From Bog-756 sp963745955 (GTDB lineage: Bacteria > Actinomycetota > Acidimicrobiia > Acidimicrobiales > RAAP-2): 64,000 bases of DNA. This document shows positions 8,588-17,125 of this stretch, one piece after another. The position numbers were made by a program, and so were the translations under genes. Location: NCBI GenBank assembly GCA_963745955.1, contig CAVUZI010000006.1, forward strand, positions 1 through 64,000. Reading direction: 5' to 3'. The first letter of the stretch is position 1. Each line of letters begins with the position of its first letter. The notes beneath the pieces were generated by a model. The model ran no database searches, was not told the DNA's origin, and was given only the letters and a program-made list of their open reading frames with translations.

Positions 8588-9753
8588 GAGGTCGTCCGGT
8601 TCTCGTCGATGTAGCCGTGGCCGAGGTCGACTCCCATGACGACGCCGTCGCCGTCGGCCAGACCCAGCCGGCAGTGGATGTCGATCATCGGCCCCGACAG
8701 GTGCGCGGCCACGGCCGACTCGTCGTGATCGGCGGCCGTCCCCTCGTGGCAGACGGTGACCCCGCCGTAGGCGATGTCCAGGCGGTCCATGTCGAAGTCG
8801 ATGCCGGCCGAGCCGAGATCGCTGGCCACCCGGCCCCAGTACGGGTCTCCGCCGTTGAGCGAGCACTTCACCAACAGCGAATCGGCCACCTTTCGCGCCG
8901 CCCGGTGCGCCTCGCCGTCCGACCGGGCCCCGGTCACCCGGACCTGGAAGATCTTCGACGCCCCCTCGGCGTCGGCCAGCATCTGGCCGGCCAGGGTGGA
9001 GCAGGCCTCGGTGACCACGTCGACCAGGACATTGGGATCGGCCGGCCCGGCCCGGCCCGACGCCATGAGGATCACGGTGTCGTTGGTCGAGGTGCAGCCG
9101 TCGACCGTCATCGAGTTGAACGATTCACGCACGGCGATGCGCAGCAGGTCGGCCAGGGGACCGGGCTCGACGGCGGCATCGGTGGTCAGGAAGGCCAACA
9201 TGGTGGCCATGTCCGGTGCCAGCATCCCCGCGCCCTTGGCCATGCCGGCGACCGAGAAGGTGCGGCGCTCGATGAGCACCTCCTTGCGCCCGGAGTCGGT
9301 GGTGAGGATGCCGGTGGCGGCCTCCTGCGCCGACCGGGCCGAACCCGAGCGGGCCGCCACCAGCGCCGGGATGCCGTCCTCGATGGGACCCATGGGCAAC
9401 GGGATGCCGATGAGACCGGTCGAGCAGACCAGCACCTGATCGGTCGGAACGCCGAGGCCGGCCGCGGCCAGCGCGCACATACGCAGGGCGTCGGCCCGCC
9501 CCTGGGCGCCGGTGGCCGCGTTGGCGTTGCCACTGCTGACCACGATCCCCGCCGCCAGGCCGCCCGTCGCCCGCAGGTGGTCGCGGCTGACCTGGACGGG
9601 CGCGGCCGCGGCCAGGTTGGAGGTGAAGGTGGCGGCCGTGGGCACGGGCTCGCCGTCCGCCGCGGCCACCAGGGCCAGGTCGAGCGCCCCGGAGGCCTTG
9701 ATGCCGGCGGCCATCCCCGCGGCGGTGAACCCCTCGGGGGCGGTGATGCTCAC
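8584..9753 (-). CDS. argJ: Glutamate N-acetyltransferase / amino-acid acetyltransferase (ArgJ)
   Basis: Recycles the acetyl group from N-acetylornithine to glutamate and in many species also uses acetyl-CoA. The proenzyme of 389 residues cuts itself at an Ala-Thr bond: here MAKGAGMLAPDMATML places the new N-terminal nucleophile at Thr184. The oxyanion motif CSTGLIG is at about 110-116. The GTG at 9753 overlaps the argC stop. Its presence means the cluster uses the cyclic route and needs no argE. Whether it is monofunctional or bifunctional cannot be told from sequence. Confidence 0.95.
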   Translation of the reverse strand: MSITAPEGFTAAGMAAGIKASGALDLALVAAADGEPVPTAATFTSNLAAAAPVQVSRDHLRATGGLAAGIVVSSGNANAATGAQGRADALRMCALAAAGLGVPTDQVLVCSTGLIGIPLPMGPIEDGIPALVAARSGSARSAQEAATGILTTDSGRKEVLIERRTFSVAGMAKGAGMLAPDMATMLAFLTTDAAVEPGPLADLLRIAVRESFNSMTVDGCTSTNDTVILMASGRAGPADPNVLVDVVTEACSTLAGQMLADAEGASKIFQVRVTGARSDGEAHRAARKVADSLLVKCSLNGGDPYWGRVASDLGSAGIDFDMDRLDIAYGGVTVCHEGTAADHDESAVAAHLSGPMIDIHCRLGLADGDGVVMGVDLGHGYIDENRTTS

Positions 9754-10820
9754 GGGTAGACCCCGGCTGTCGGAAGCCCGGTTCCCTCGGGCAGGCCCAG
9801 TGCCAGGTTGGCGCACTGGACCGCTTGGCCCGACGCCCCCTTGATCAGGTTGTCGATGGCGGCCATGGCCAGCACCCAGCCCGTGCGCTCGTCGACCCGG
9901 ACGGTGACGTGCGCGCAGTTGGACCCGCTGGTCGCCTTGGTCGACGGGGGGTCATCGGTGACCACGACGAAGCGCTCGCCGTCGTACGCCTCGTGCAGGA
10001 TGTCCATGGCGTCGGCGGTCGTGACGCCCGGGGCTCCGCCGGCCGCCGCTCCCGTCCGGCCGTAGCAGGTGGCCAGGATCCCCCGGACCATGGGGGCCAG
10101 GTGGGGCGTGAACAGGACTGGCGTGCCGAGGCTCTGCTCCATCTCGGCGGTGTGCCTGTGGTCGAGCAGGCCGTAGGCGACGAAGTCCTCGTCCACCGAG
10201 CCGAAGTGGAGGTGCTCCGATGCCGCCCTTCCCGCCCCGGAGACGCCGCTGGCGGCATCGACGATGAGTGGCAGCGGACCGCCACCCGGACCGGTGGACC
10301 CGGAAGTTCCCGAGACGTCCACCAGCCCCGTCCGGATCAGCGGCCACAGGGCCAGGATGGCCGCGGTCGGATAGCAGCCGGGAGCGGCGATCAGACGTGT
10401 GTCCACCAGTTCGTCGCGGTGGAGCTCGGGCAGGCCGTAGACGAACGAGCCCAGCAGGTCAGGGGCGGCGTGGACCTCCCCGTACCAGGTCGGGTAGAGC
10501 GACGGCTCGTGCAGCCGGAAGTCGGCGGCCAGGTCGACGATGAGCCCCACTGCAGAGATCAGCTCGGGGACCAGCTGCTGGGACCGGCCGTGGGGAAGGG
10601 CGAGGAAGACCACGTCCAGCCCATCCAGCTCGGACACCTCCGTGGCCGAGTACGAAAGATCCGGGTAGGAGGCGGCCAGCGATGGCGTGTGAGCAGCCAC
10701 CCGCGCCCCGCGGTGCTCCCCCGCGGTGGCCACCGCCACCTCGAGGTCGGGATGCCCCGCGCACAGACGGAGCAGCTCCACGCCGGCATAACCCGAGGCC
10801 CCGACCACTCCGACCTTCAT
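9750..10820 (-). CDS. argC: N-acetyl-gamma-glutamyl-phosphate reductase
   Basis: NADPH-dependent reduction of N-acetylglutamyl phosphate. The 356-residue protein begins MKVGVVGASGYAG, an N-terminal dinucleotide-binding loop, and has the active Cys in IAAPGCYPTAA (Cys149). First gene of the arg cluster: behind it on the minus strand follow J, B, D, F, R, G and H with overlapping stops and starts. The open frame runs back to 11006 through a repeated Gly/Pro/Thr sequence made by a 17-bp DNA repeat, so the ATG at 10820 was chosen although its Shine-Dalgarno is weak. Confidence 0.94.
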   Translation of the reverse strand: MKVGVVGASGYAGVELLRLCAGHPDLEVAVATAGEHRGARVAAHTPSLAASYPDLSYSATEVSELDGLDVVFLALPHGRSQQLVPELISAVGLIVDLAADFRLHEPSLYPTWYGEVHAAPDLLGSFVYGLPELHRDELVDTRLIAAPGCYPTAAILALWPLIRTGLVDVSGTSGSTGPGGGPLPLIVDAASGVSGAGRAASEHLHFGSVDEDFVAYGLLDHRHTAEMEQSLGTPVLFTPHLAPMVRGILATCYGRTGAAAGGAPGVTTADAMDILHEAYDGERFVVVTDDPPSTKATSGSNCAHVTVRVDERTGWVLAMAAIDNLIKGASGQAVQCANLALGLPEGTGLPTAGVYP

Positions 10821-10850
10821 GCCATCCCACTCATCGTGCCTACTCCGTGT

Positions 10851-10935
10851 TGTCCGGGGTCCGGGTCCGTCCGGGGTCCGGGGCTGTCCGGGGTCCGGGG
10901 CTGTCCGGGGTCCGGGTCCGTCCGGGGTCCGGGTC
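10851..10935. repeat. Five tandem copies of a 17-bp repeat in the argC leader
   Basis: Five head-to-tail units of 17 bp, variants of (t/c)gtccggggtccggg(g/t)c, fill 10851-10935 without a gap. Units 1, 4 and 5 end in gtc, units 2 and 3 in ggc. They lie between the putative transcription start near 10999 and the argC ATG, so they would be in the 5' untranslated mRNA. The repeat is C/G-rich with internal ccgggg/ggtcc symmetry and could fold. No function is known to me. Confidence 0.9.
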
Positions 10936-11001
10936 CCTTTGTCGGGGTCCTTCCGGCATTGTCCGAGTTGTCCGTGTCCGCTGCGACCGGCTCCGTTGTT
11001 C

Positions 11002-11036
11002 TGCAAGTATATTCACAAATCCGCATGCTTATGCAA
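11002..11036 (-). promoter_or_regulatory. argC promoter with two ARG-box-like operators
   Basis: Two related 14-mers, tgcaagtatattca (11002-11015) and cgcatgcttatgca (11022-11035), have centres 20 bp apart and resemble the paired AT-rich ARG boxes bound by ArgR hexamers. They are among the few AT-rich bases in the window. On the minus strand TTGCAT (11036-11031) and TATACT (11011-11006), 19 bp apart, make a plausible promoter, so the boxes cover both promoter elements. Repression of the arg cluster by ArgR is the expected result. Confidence 0.6.
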
Positions 11037-11876
11037 CATCGACGGCGAGGACAGACCTTGACTCCCTCTGGGCGGCCCGGTACCTTCACCGGCAGCCTCT
11101 GTCGCTTCATCCCGTCTCGCCGTTCTCAGGGAGACAGCCGGCTCGGACGGCCTCCGCTGCTCGACCCAGGGAGTGCCACCTTGCCGCCGCAACCAGAGGC
11201 CGACCTGCCGCCTGAACCAGGCAGCCTTCCGCCGCAACCAGAGGCCGATCTGCCGCCTGAACCAGGCAATCTGCCGCCGCAGCCAGAGGCCGATCTGCCG
11301 CCTGAACCAGGCACCCACACCGTCCGGGAGACCGGGCCCTTCGACCACGAATCCGGCCAGGCCCTCTTCGATGCCCTGGCCGGCCACCTGCCCGAGTTCG
11401 TGCCCGCCTACCTGGCCCTGGCCGAGGCCTGCGACGACGATCCGGGTGAGCCGGTCGTCTTCGCCGAACTGGCCGATTTCGTGGCCGCCCGCCTGGCCCT
11501 CCTCGAAACCGGACGCCCGGTGCTGGAGCGGGCCCTCGGCATCATCGAGGCCCACCTCGACGCGGCCGAGGACATCGACGAGGCCGCCGATCTGATCGGT
11601 CTGGCCTTCTTCGACTGCTTCTCACCGGAGGACCGTCGTCGTCTGGTCCCGTGGCTGGGCCCGCGTTCGCTGGCCACCCTGGAATCCCTCGATGCCCCCG
11701 GCGACGTCTACCTCCAGCCGGCACCGGCCCAGCCCGACCTCCGAGGATCAGCGGAGCCGGGCCTGGTGGGCGGTCTCCACCGCCTCGATGCACGCAGCGC
11801 GGAGCCGGCCCATCTCGTCATCGGTGAGGGTGCGGTCCAAGGCGCTGAACCGCAGCCTGAAGGCCAAGCTCCGTGA
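11025..11876 (+). CDS. Unknown helical protein with a repeated Pro/Glu N-terminal segment
   Basis: I do not firmly recognise this gene. About 115 residues (roughly 11335-11690) look like a real helical domain with strong coding character: ALFDALAGHLPEFVPAYLAL, VVFAELADFVAARLALLE, AADLIGLAFFDCFSPEDRRR, VPWLGPRSL. This recalls the small DUF7674-type domain, a weak match from memory. Before it come three copies of the 15-residue unit LPPQPEADLPPEPGS. The start is uncertain: ATGs at 11025 and 11031 lie inside the ARG boxes of argC, and a TTG at 11181 opens the repeat. The frame ends at 11876, overlapping the convergent pheT end by 129 bases, so the true stop may be hidden by an indel. Confidence 0.5.
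   Translation: MLMQHRRRGQTLTPSGRPGTFTGSLCRFIPSRRSQGDSRLGRPPLLDPGSATLPPQPEADLPPEPGSLPPQPEADLPPEPGNLPPQPEADLPPEPGTHTVRETGPFDHESGQALFDALAGHLPEFVPAYLALAEACDDDPGEPVVFAELADFVAARLALLETGRPVLERALGIIEAHLDAAEDIDEAADLIGLAFFDCFSPEDRRRLVPWLGPRSLATLESLDAPGDVYLQPAPAQPDLRGSAEPGLVGGLHRLDARSAEPAHLVIGEGAVQGAEPQPEGQAP
11181..11315 (+). repeat. Three tandem copies of a 45-bp repeat
   Basis: Three adjacent 45-bp units start at 11181, 11226 and 11271 and differ at a few third positions and at the last codon. On the plus strand each encodes the 15-residue unit described for the surrounding gene. Third-position differences that leave the plus-strand protein nearly unchanged favour coding on this strand, though the minus strand is also open. 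Confidence 0.9.
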
Positions 11877-14323
11877 GCCCTCGTCCACCGACGGCCCCCG
11901 GTAGACGTCGAAGAGCCCGACCGACTCCAGCAACTCCCCTCCCGCCCGGCGCAGCGTCCGTTCGACCGACCCGGCGGGGACCGATTCCTCGACCACGAAG
12001 GCGAGGTCGATGTCCGAGGAGGGGAAGCGCGTCACCGGCGCGGCCTCCTCCGATCGACGGGGCACCCGGCTGCGGTCGAGGAGGATGCCGATGTCGAGAT
12101 CGATCCATCCCACCCGGCGGGGGCGACCGTCGGGGTTGAGGAGGCCGAACTGGCTCACAACTGCGGGGTCGAGCTCCCCGACCGCTCCGATCTCGGCGGT
12201 GTGTTCCTCGACGCTCCCGTCCGAGGGCGCGGACGACGCTCGACACGGAGGCCGAGCGGTGGGCGTGGAGCGACCGGCCCACCGGACCGAGGTCCGACCG
12301 GTCACCCAGCATCCAGTCGTCGATCCTGAGCGCGTCGGCGATGGCGTGCCATGCAGCCACGGCTGTCCACGCGTCATCACCCTCGGCGGCGAAGATCCGC
12401 ACAGAGGCGCTCGGAGGTCTCGGCCGCCAGGCCGTCACCCGGTTCGGACATCGCGCCGTCGGCGATGCGGAACACGCTTCCGACCTCGAACAGCCGCACT
12501 TCGCCCTGACGTCGGTCGGTGTTGTAGATGACGGTCCGGATCAGCCCGGGGACCATCGACGAGCGCAGGAACCGCTCGGCCTCCACCAGGGGGTTCGTCA
12601 CCTCGACGTAGGGGGGGTCGAAACCCGAGCTCATCTGGTCGAATTCGCTCACGAACGTCGTCGTCCACACTTCCAGGGCCCCGAGCCCACACAGCACGTC
12701 CTTCAGCAACCTCCGTTCCCGTTGATAGGTGGTGAGCCGCCCCGGCTGCGGCCACGACGGTGTGCGCCGGGTGATCCGCGAGTAGCCGTAGGTCCGGGCC
12801 ACCTCCTCGGCGATGTCCGCCTCGCCCGCGGGAGCCGTCCGGATGTCGGGCCGGAAGGTGGGCACGGTGACATGCAGCGATTCCCCGTCCCCGACCGCGC
12901 TGCGAACGGCCTGGATGCCGAGCGGGGCGAGCAGACCGGCGATGGTACCGGCGGTGAGATCACTGCCCAGCAGCGCGTTGATCCTCGCCGGCCGGACGTC
13001 GAGCTGCACCGGCTCGGGCACCTGCCCCCGGATGTCGATCACCCCGCTGGCCACCGACATGGCATCGCCGGCGGTCAGTGCCAGGAGCTCGCAGAACCGC
13101 ACCGCGGCGCGGTCGATCCCCGCCGGGTCGCATCCCCGCTCGAAGCGGGCCGACGCCTCCGTCCGCAGCCCCAATCGCTTCGACGTCCTGGCGATGGACA
13201 TCGGATCGAAGTAGGCAGCCTCGAGAAGCACCCGGGACGTGCCGTCGCCGATCTCCGAGGAGGCGCCCCCCATCACACCGCCGATACCGACCGGCGAACC
13301 CTCGGCGTCGCAGATCAGGCAGTCCTGACCGGTATCCCCGAGGCCGGGGCCGGCCAGTCCCAACGGGCGCTCGATCCCGTCCAGGGTCACCACCGTCTCG
13401 CCGGGCCGGGCCCGCCGGACGATCAGGCCACCGCCGGTCAGCCGGTCGAGATCGTAGGGGTGGGTGGGTTGACCGAGCTCGAGCATCACGTAGTTGGACG
13501 CGTCGACGATGTTGTTGATCGGCCTCATTCCGGCCAGGATCAGTCGTCGGGACAGCCACTGCGGCGACGGGGCCGACCGGACCCCGGTGAGCACCCGGCA
13601 GGTGAACCGGGGACAGAGATCGAGATCGTCGACCCGGGCGGTGGCCAGCGTGTCGACGGGTACACCTCCCCCTCCATCGGCGCCGACCACGTGCTCCCCC
13701 ACCGCGCCGGCACCGCCGGCGAGGATGGGAGCCAGCTCCGCGGTCTCCGGAATGGCGAACGGCAGCCTCAGCCGGGCGGCCAGGTCGCGGGCCACGCCGG
13801 CGATGCTCCACGCGTCGGGGCGGTTGGCCTCCACCGCGATGTCGAAGATCACATCAGGCTCGATCCCCAGTGCCTCGGTCAGCGGACGGCCGACCGCGGC
13901 GCCCTCGACGTCGTTGAGCCGCAGGATCCCCTCGTGGTCGTCGGACAGTTCGAGCTCCTTGCCCGAGCACAGCATTCCGTTCGAGACGACACCCTTCATC
14001 TTCCGCCGGCCGATCTCGAACCCGCCCGGGAGCACGGCACCGACCGGAGCCAGCGGGACCAGGTCACCCACCTCGAAGTTCCATGCCCCGCACACCACCT
14101 CGACCGGCCCGGAACCGTCGTCGACCACGACCATCCGGATCCGGTCGGCCCCTGCGATGGGGTCGATCCGGTCGACTCGGACGACCACCACGTCGCCGAG
14201 ATCCTGGTTGACCATCTCGGTCTCCTCGACCACCAGCCCGAGGTCGTCGAGGGTCTCGGCCAGGACGGCCGGGTCCCCGTCGAAGGGGGCAAAGTCTCGA
14301 AGCCACGAAAGCGGTACGCGCAC
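11748..14323 (-). CDS. pheT: Phenylalanyl-tRNA synthetase beta chain (two frameshifts)
   Basis: Beta subunit of the (alpha-beta)2 enzyme that charges tRNA-Phe. From the GTG at 14323, with Shine-Dalgarno GAAGGGAAGG, the first frame gives 640 residues: the OB-fold tRNA-binding domain (VVCGAWNFEVGDLVPLAPVG, MKGVVSNGMLCS), the B3/B4 editing domain (MRPINNIVDASNYVMLELGQ, THPYDLD), B5 (EVARTYGYSRI) and the catalytic-like core. Deleting one base near 12403 continues it (RIFAAEGDDAWTAVAAWHAI), and one near 12200-12215 gives the C-terminal anticodon-binding domain ending at 11748. Total length, about 858 residues, is slightly long. It follows pheS after 24 bases. Confidence 0.92.
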
Positions 14324-14347
14324 GGCCTTCCCTTCAGAGGTCGCGCG

Positions 14348-15412
14348 TCAGAATTGACGCAGGAAGCGGATGTCGTTTTCGGTGAGGGCGCGCATGTCGG
14401 CGATCTGGTGGCGCATCTGGGCACACCGGTCGATCCCGAAGCCGAAAGCGAACCCGGTCCATTCCTCGGGGTCGATCCCCACCGCGCCGAAGACGGCCGG
14501 GTCCACCATGCCGCAGCCGCCGAGCTCGATCCAACCGGTCTGCGAGCACGTCCGGCACCCTTCACCGTGGCAGATGGTGCAGGTGACCTCGTACTCCGCC
14601 GAGGGCTCGGTGAAGGGGAAGTAGGCCGGGCGCAGGCGCGAATGGATGTCGGGGCCGAAGTACGCGGTCGTGAAGACCTCGATCGTGCCGGCCAGGTCGG
14701 CGAACGTGATCCCCCTGTCCACCACCAGGCCCTCGATCTGGTGGAACACCGGGAGGTGGCGGGCGTCGGGGGTGTCCCGCCGGTAGCAGCGTCCCGGCAT
14801 CACCGCGTGAAGGGGCAGGGTGCCCTTCCCCACCGCATCCTCCATGAGATGGATCTGCACCGGCGAGGTGTGGGTGCGCAACAGCGTCGACTCCGGCGGT
14901 CCGAGGTTGAGGTAGAAGGTGTCCCACATGCTCCGTGCCGGGTGGGCCGGGGGAATGTTGAGGGCCCCGAAATTGAACCAATCGGTCTCGATCTCGGGCC
15001 CCTCCGCCACCTCGAACCCCATGCCGATGAACACGTCCTCGAGTTCGTCGCCGGTCAGGGACACCAGATGGAGGTGGCCACGGATCGGGGGCGACGTGTG
15101 CGATCCGGCGACGAACTCGGTCAGATCGAGCCGGCTCCCGGCCATCTCCCGCGAGAGCTCCTCGGCGGCGATCTGGCTCCTCCTCCGTTCGATGAGGGCC
15201 TCGATGGTCGAACGGGCTTCGTGCAGCTTCTTCCCCTGCTCCCGTTTGGCCTCGGCGTCGAGGGAGCCGAGGCCGCGGGATGCCAGGGCCAGCGGCGACT
15301 TCTTGCCGGAGACCGAGGCCGAAACCTGGCGGATGGCCTCGGTCGAATCCGCGCCGGCAATGGCGGCCCGGGCCTGCTCGACCAACTGGTCGACGTCGAC
15401 AGGTTCGGTCAC
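14348..15412 (-). CDS. pheS: Phenylalanyl-tRNA synthetase alpha chain
   Basis: Catalytic alpha subunit, 354 residues. An N-terminal coiled coil (EQARAAIAGADSTEAIRQV and following) leads into the class II core: motif 1 around HPARSMWDTFYL, motif 2 FHQIEGLVVD, and motif 3 GFAFGFGIDRCAQMRH. The CxxCxGxGCxxC stretch CTICHGEGCRTC is a common feature of this subunit. The GTG at 15412 overlaps the stop of the upstream methyltransferase (GTGA), which rules out the longer open frame to 15649. It is intact. Confidence 0.96.
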   Translation of the reverse strand: MTEPVDVDQLVEQARAAIAGADSTEAIRQVSASVSGKKSPLALASRGLGSLDAEAKREQGKKLHEARSTIEALIERRRSQIAAEELSREMAGSRLDLTEFVAGSHTSPPIRGHLHLVSLTGDELEDVFIGMGFEVAEGPEIETDWFNFGALNIPPAHPARSMWDTFYLNLGPPESTLLRTHTSPVQIHLMEDAVGKGTLPLHAVMPGRCYRRDTPDARHLPVFHQIEGLVVDRGITFADLAGTIEVFTTAYFGPDIHSRLRPAYFPFTEPSAEYEVTCTICHGEGCRTCSQTGWIELGGCGMVDPAVFGAVGIDPEEWTGFAFGFGIDRCAQMRHQIADMRALTENDIRFLRQF

Positions 15413-16332
15413 GGTGCGCCGACCCCTGTTTCCCCGCCCGCCGGTTCCCCCCGGCTGCCCGATGACCCATCCATGCCCGGCATCGTAGGACGCGGCGCAC
15501 CGCCGTCCGGGGAGGACGGGGCGCCACCGTGGGAGCGGCGCTGGCGCAGGGCCTCGAAGCAGACGACGGCGGTGGAGACGCTCACGTTGAGCGACTCGGC
15601 CCGGCCGACCATCGGGATCGAGACTCCCTCGTCCAGCCAGCTCGGTCACCGACGGGCTCGAGCCCCGAGGCCTCGTTGCCGAAGATCACGGCCACCCGCC
15701 GGCACCAGTCGAAGGCGGAGTAGTCGACGCCACCCCGGACCTCGGTGCCCACGGTCGTCAGTCCCCAGCTGCGTAGCGTCGCGATCACCGTCGGCGCGTC
15801 TCCTCCGACGACCACCGGCATGTGGAAGATCGATCCCGCCGATGCCCGTACCGTCTTCGGATTGGTGGGGTCAACCGTTCCGTCGCAGCAGACCACCGCG
15901 TCCACGCCGGCGGCGTCGGCCGTCCGGATCATGGTGCCGGCATTCCCCGGATCACGCACGTCGACGCACACGATGACCATGGATGCGTCCCGGAGCTCGG
16001 GCAGGGCGGTCGGGACGAAACCCACCACGGCCACGATCGGCTGCGGCGCGACGGTGTCCGAAATCCGATCGATGACCCCGGGGGCGAGGTCGAAGATGCG
16101 GACACCGGTGGCGTAGGCCCGTTCCACGACCTCGGCGACCGAGGGGTTGGCCCGCCCCTCGGGTGCCACGTAGACCGATTCGATCGGGGCCCCGGCCTCC
16201 AGCGCCATCGACAGCAGCTCGGCGCCCTCCACCACCAGCGCATGTTCCGCATCTGCGCAGGCTGCGCTTGCGCAGGAGCTGCCTGACCCGGCGGACCCGA
16301 TGATGGGTGAAGGCGAGACCGGTCTGGCTCAG
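15409..16332 (-). CDS. TrmH/SpoU-family RNA 2'-O-methyltransferase (frameshifted)
   Basis: SAM-dependent 2'-O-methyltransferase of the knotted SPOUT class, placed as in other actinobacteria between rplT and pheS (the tsnR position). The N-terminal substrate-binding part THHRVRRVRQLLRKRSLR is in one frame; after deletion of one base near 16255 it continues as DAEHALVVEGAELLSMALEA. SPOUT motifs follow: VDVRDPGNAGTMIRTADAAG, VIFGNEASGL, and, in a third frame after about 15640, MVGRAESLNVSVSTAVVCFE. The end overlaps the pheS GTG. No standard start codon is visible; a CTG at 16332 overlaps the likely rplT stop, so the N-terminus is approximate. The target RNA is not known. Confidence 0.8.
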
Positions 16333-16716
16333 GAACCGGCCTCTGCGCTCGCCGGAGCAGTGGCCAGACGCGTCGGTGGCCACCTGCACCAGAGAGGCGA
16401 ATGCCTCCGGCTCGGTCACGGCCAGGTCGGCGAGCACCTTGCTGTCCACCTCGACGTCGGCCCGGTGCAGCCCGGCGATGAAGCGGCTGTAACTCGTCCC
16501 GTTGAGGCGGGCGGCGGCATTGATCCGCTGGATCCACAGCTGACGGAAGTCGCCCTTGCGGGCACGACGGTCCCGGTAGGCGTACTGCATCGAATGCATG
16601 ACCTGCTCGTTGGCAGCGCGGAATGAACGGCTCTTGTTGCCGTAGTAACCCTGCGCCTGCTCGAGAACGGCGCGATGGTGCTTCTTGGCATGTACAGCGC
16701 GCTTGACACGGGCCAT
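16329..16716 (-). CDS. rplT: 50S ribosomal protein L20
   Basis: L20, an early-assembly 23S rRNA-binding protein. The ATG at 16716 has a good Shine-Dalgarno (AAGGAGA). The 1-115 region is typical: MARVKRAVHAKKHHRAVLEQ, YYGNKSRSFRAANEQVMHS, RKGDFRQLWIQRINAAAR. As sequenced the frame does not stop but runs into the methyltransferase. Deleting one base in the codons for T-D-A-S (about 16372) gives a short tail ending at the TGA at 16331-16329, which I take as the real end. It is separated from rpmI by an unusually long 214-base spacer. Confidence 0.93.
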
Positions 16717-16902
16717 GGGTGTCTCCTTTTCGTGAGTGGGCCTGATCGGACAACTGACATCTGAACGCCGGACGGCTACTGGGCGGCCGGTGTGACGGTG
16801 CACCCGCATGGTGGGGTGGTTCGGACGGAGGTGCGGTGGCTTGGACGCTGACACCCGCGACGCAGGAACGGCACGGACCGACCACGACCACCGGGTACTG
16901 AG

Positions 16903-16918
16903 CCCGCCCGAGGGCGGG
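16903..16918 (-). other. GC hairpin just after rpmI, in the rpmI-rplT spacer
   Basis: CCCGCCC (16903-16909) and GGGCGGG (16912-16918) form an inverted repeat 13 bases after the rpmI stop on the minus strand. There is no T-run, so it is not a classical intrinsic terminator. It could be a partial terminator, an mRNA-stability element or part of a structured rplT leader. The remaining spacer to 16717 shows no open frame or tRNA that I can support. Confidence 0.5.
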
Positions 16919-16930
16919 ACCTCGCCGGTG

Positions 16931-17125
16931 TTACCGGCCGAGCATGCGCTTGACCTGGCGGGCGTCGCCAGGGGCGAAATCGGTCTCACGACCGAGGCGC
17001 CGCTTGCGGACACTCGACTTGCCCTCCAGCAGGTGGGAACGGAAGGCCTTGCGACGACGAAGCCGGCCCGTCCCGGTCACCTTGATCCGCTTACGGGCCC
17101 CGCTGTCAGTTTTCATCTTCGGCAT
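16931..17125 (-). CDS. rpmI: 50S ribosomal protein L35
   Basis: L35, 64 residues, strongly basic: MPKMKTDSGARKRIKVTGTG, RRRKAFRSHLLEGKSS, ending RQVKRMLGR, all typical. The ATG at 17125 has Shine-Dalgarno AGAGGGAGA. Its start overlaps the last 20 bases of infC in a different frame, which suggests coupled translation. This is the middle gene of the infC-rpmI-rplT operon. Confidence 0.96.
   Translation of the reverse strand: MPKMKTDSGARKRIKVTGTGRLRRRKAFRSHLLEGKSSVRKRRLGRETDFAPGDARQVKRMLGR

Noticed and set aside
9825..11006. Long plus-strand open frame opposite argC
   Set aside because: Antisense shadow of argC in high-GC DNA; only the part after about 11025 has independent coding character.
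11013..11555. Minus-strand open frame with a repeated WFRRQIGLWLRR-like pattern
   Set aside because: It is the reverse reading of the 45-bp repeat; the plus strand has the better downstream domain and silent third-position changes.
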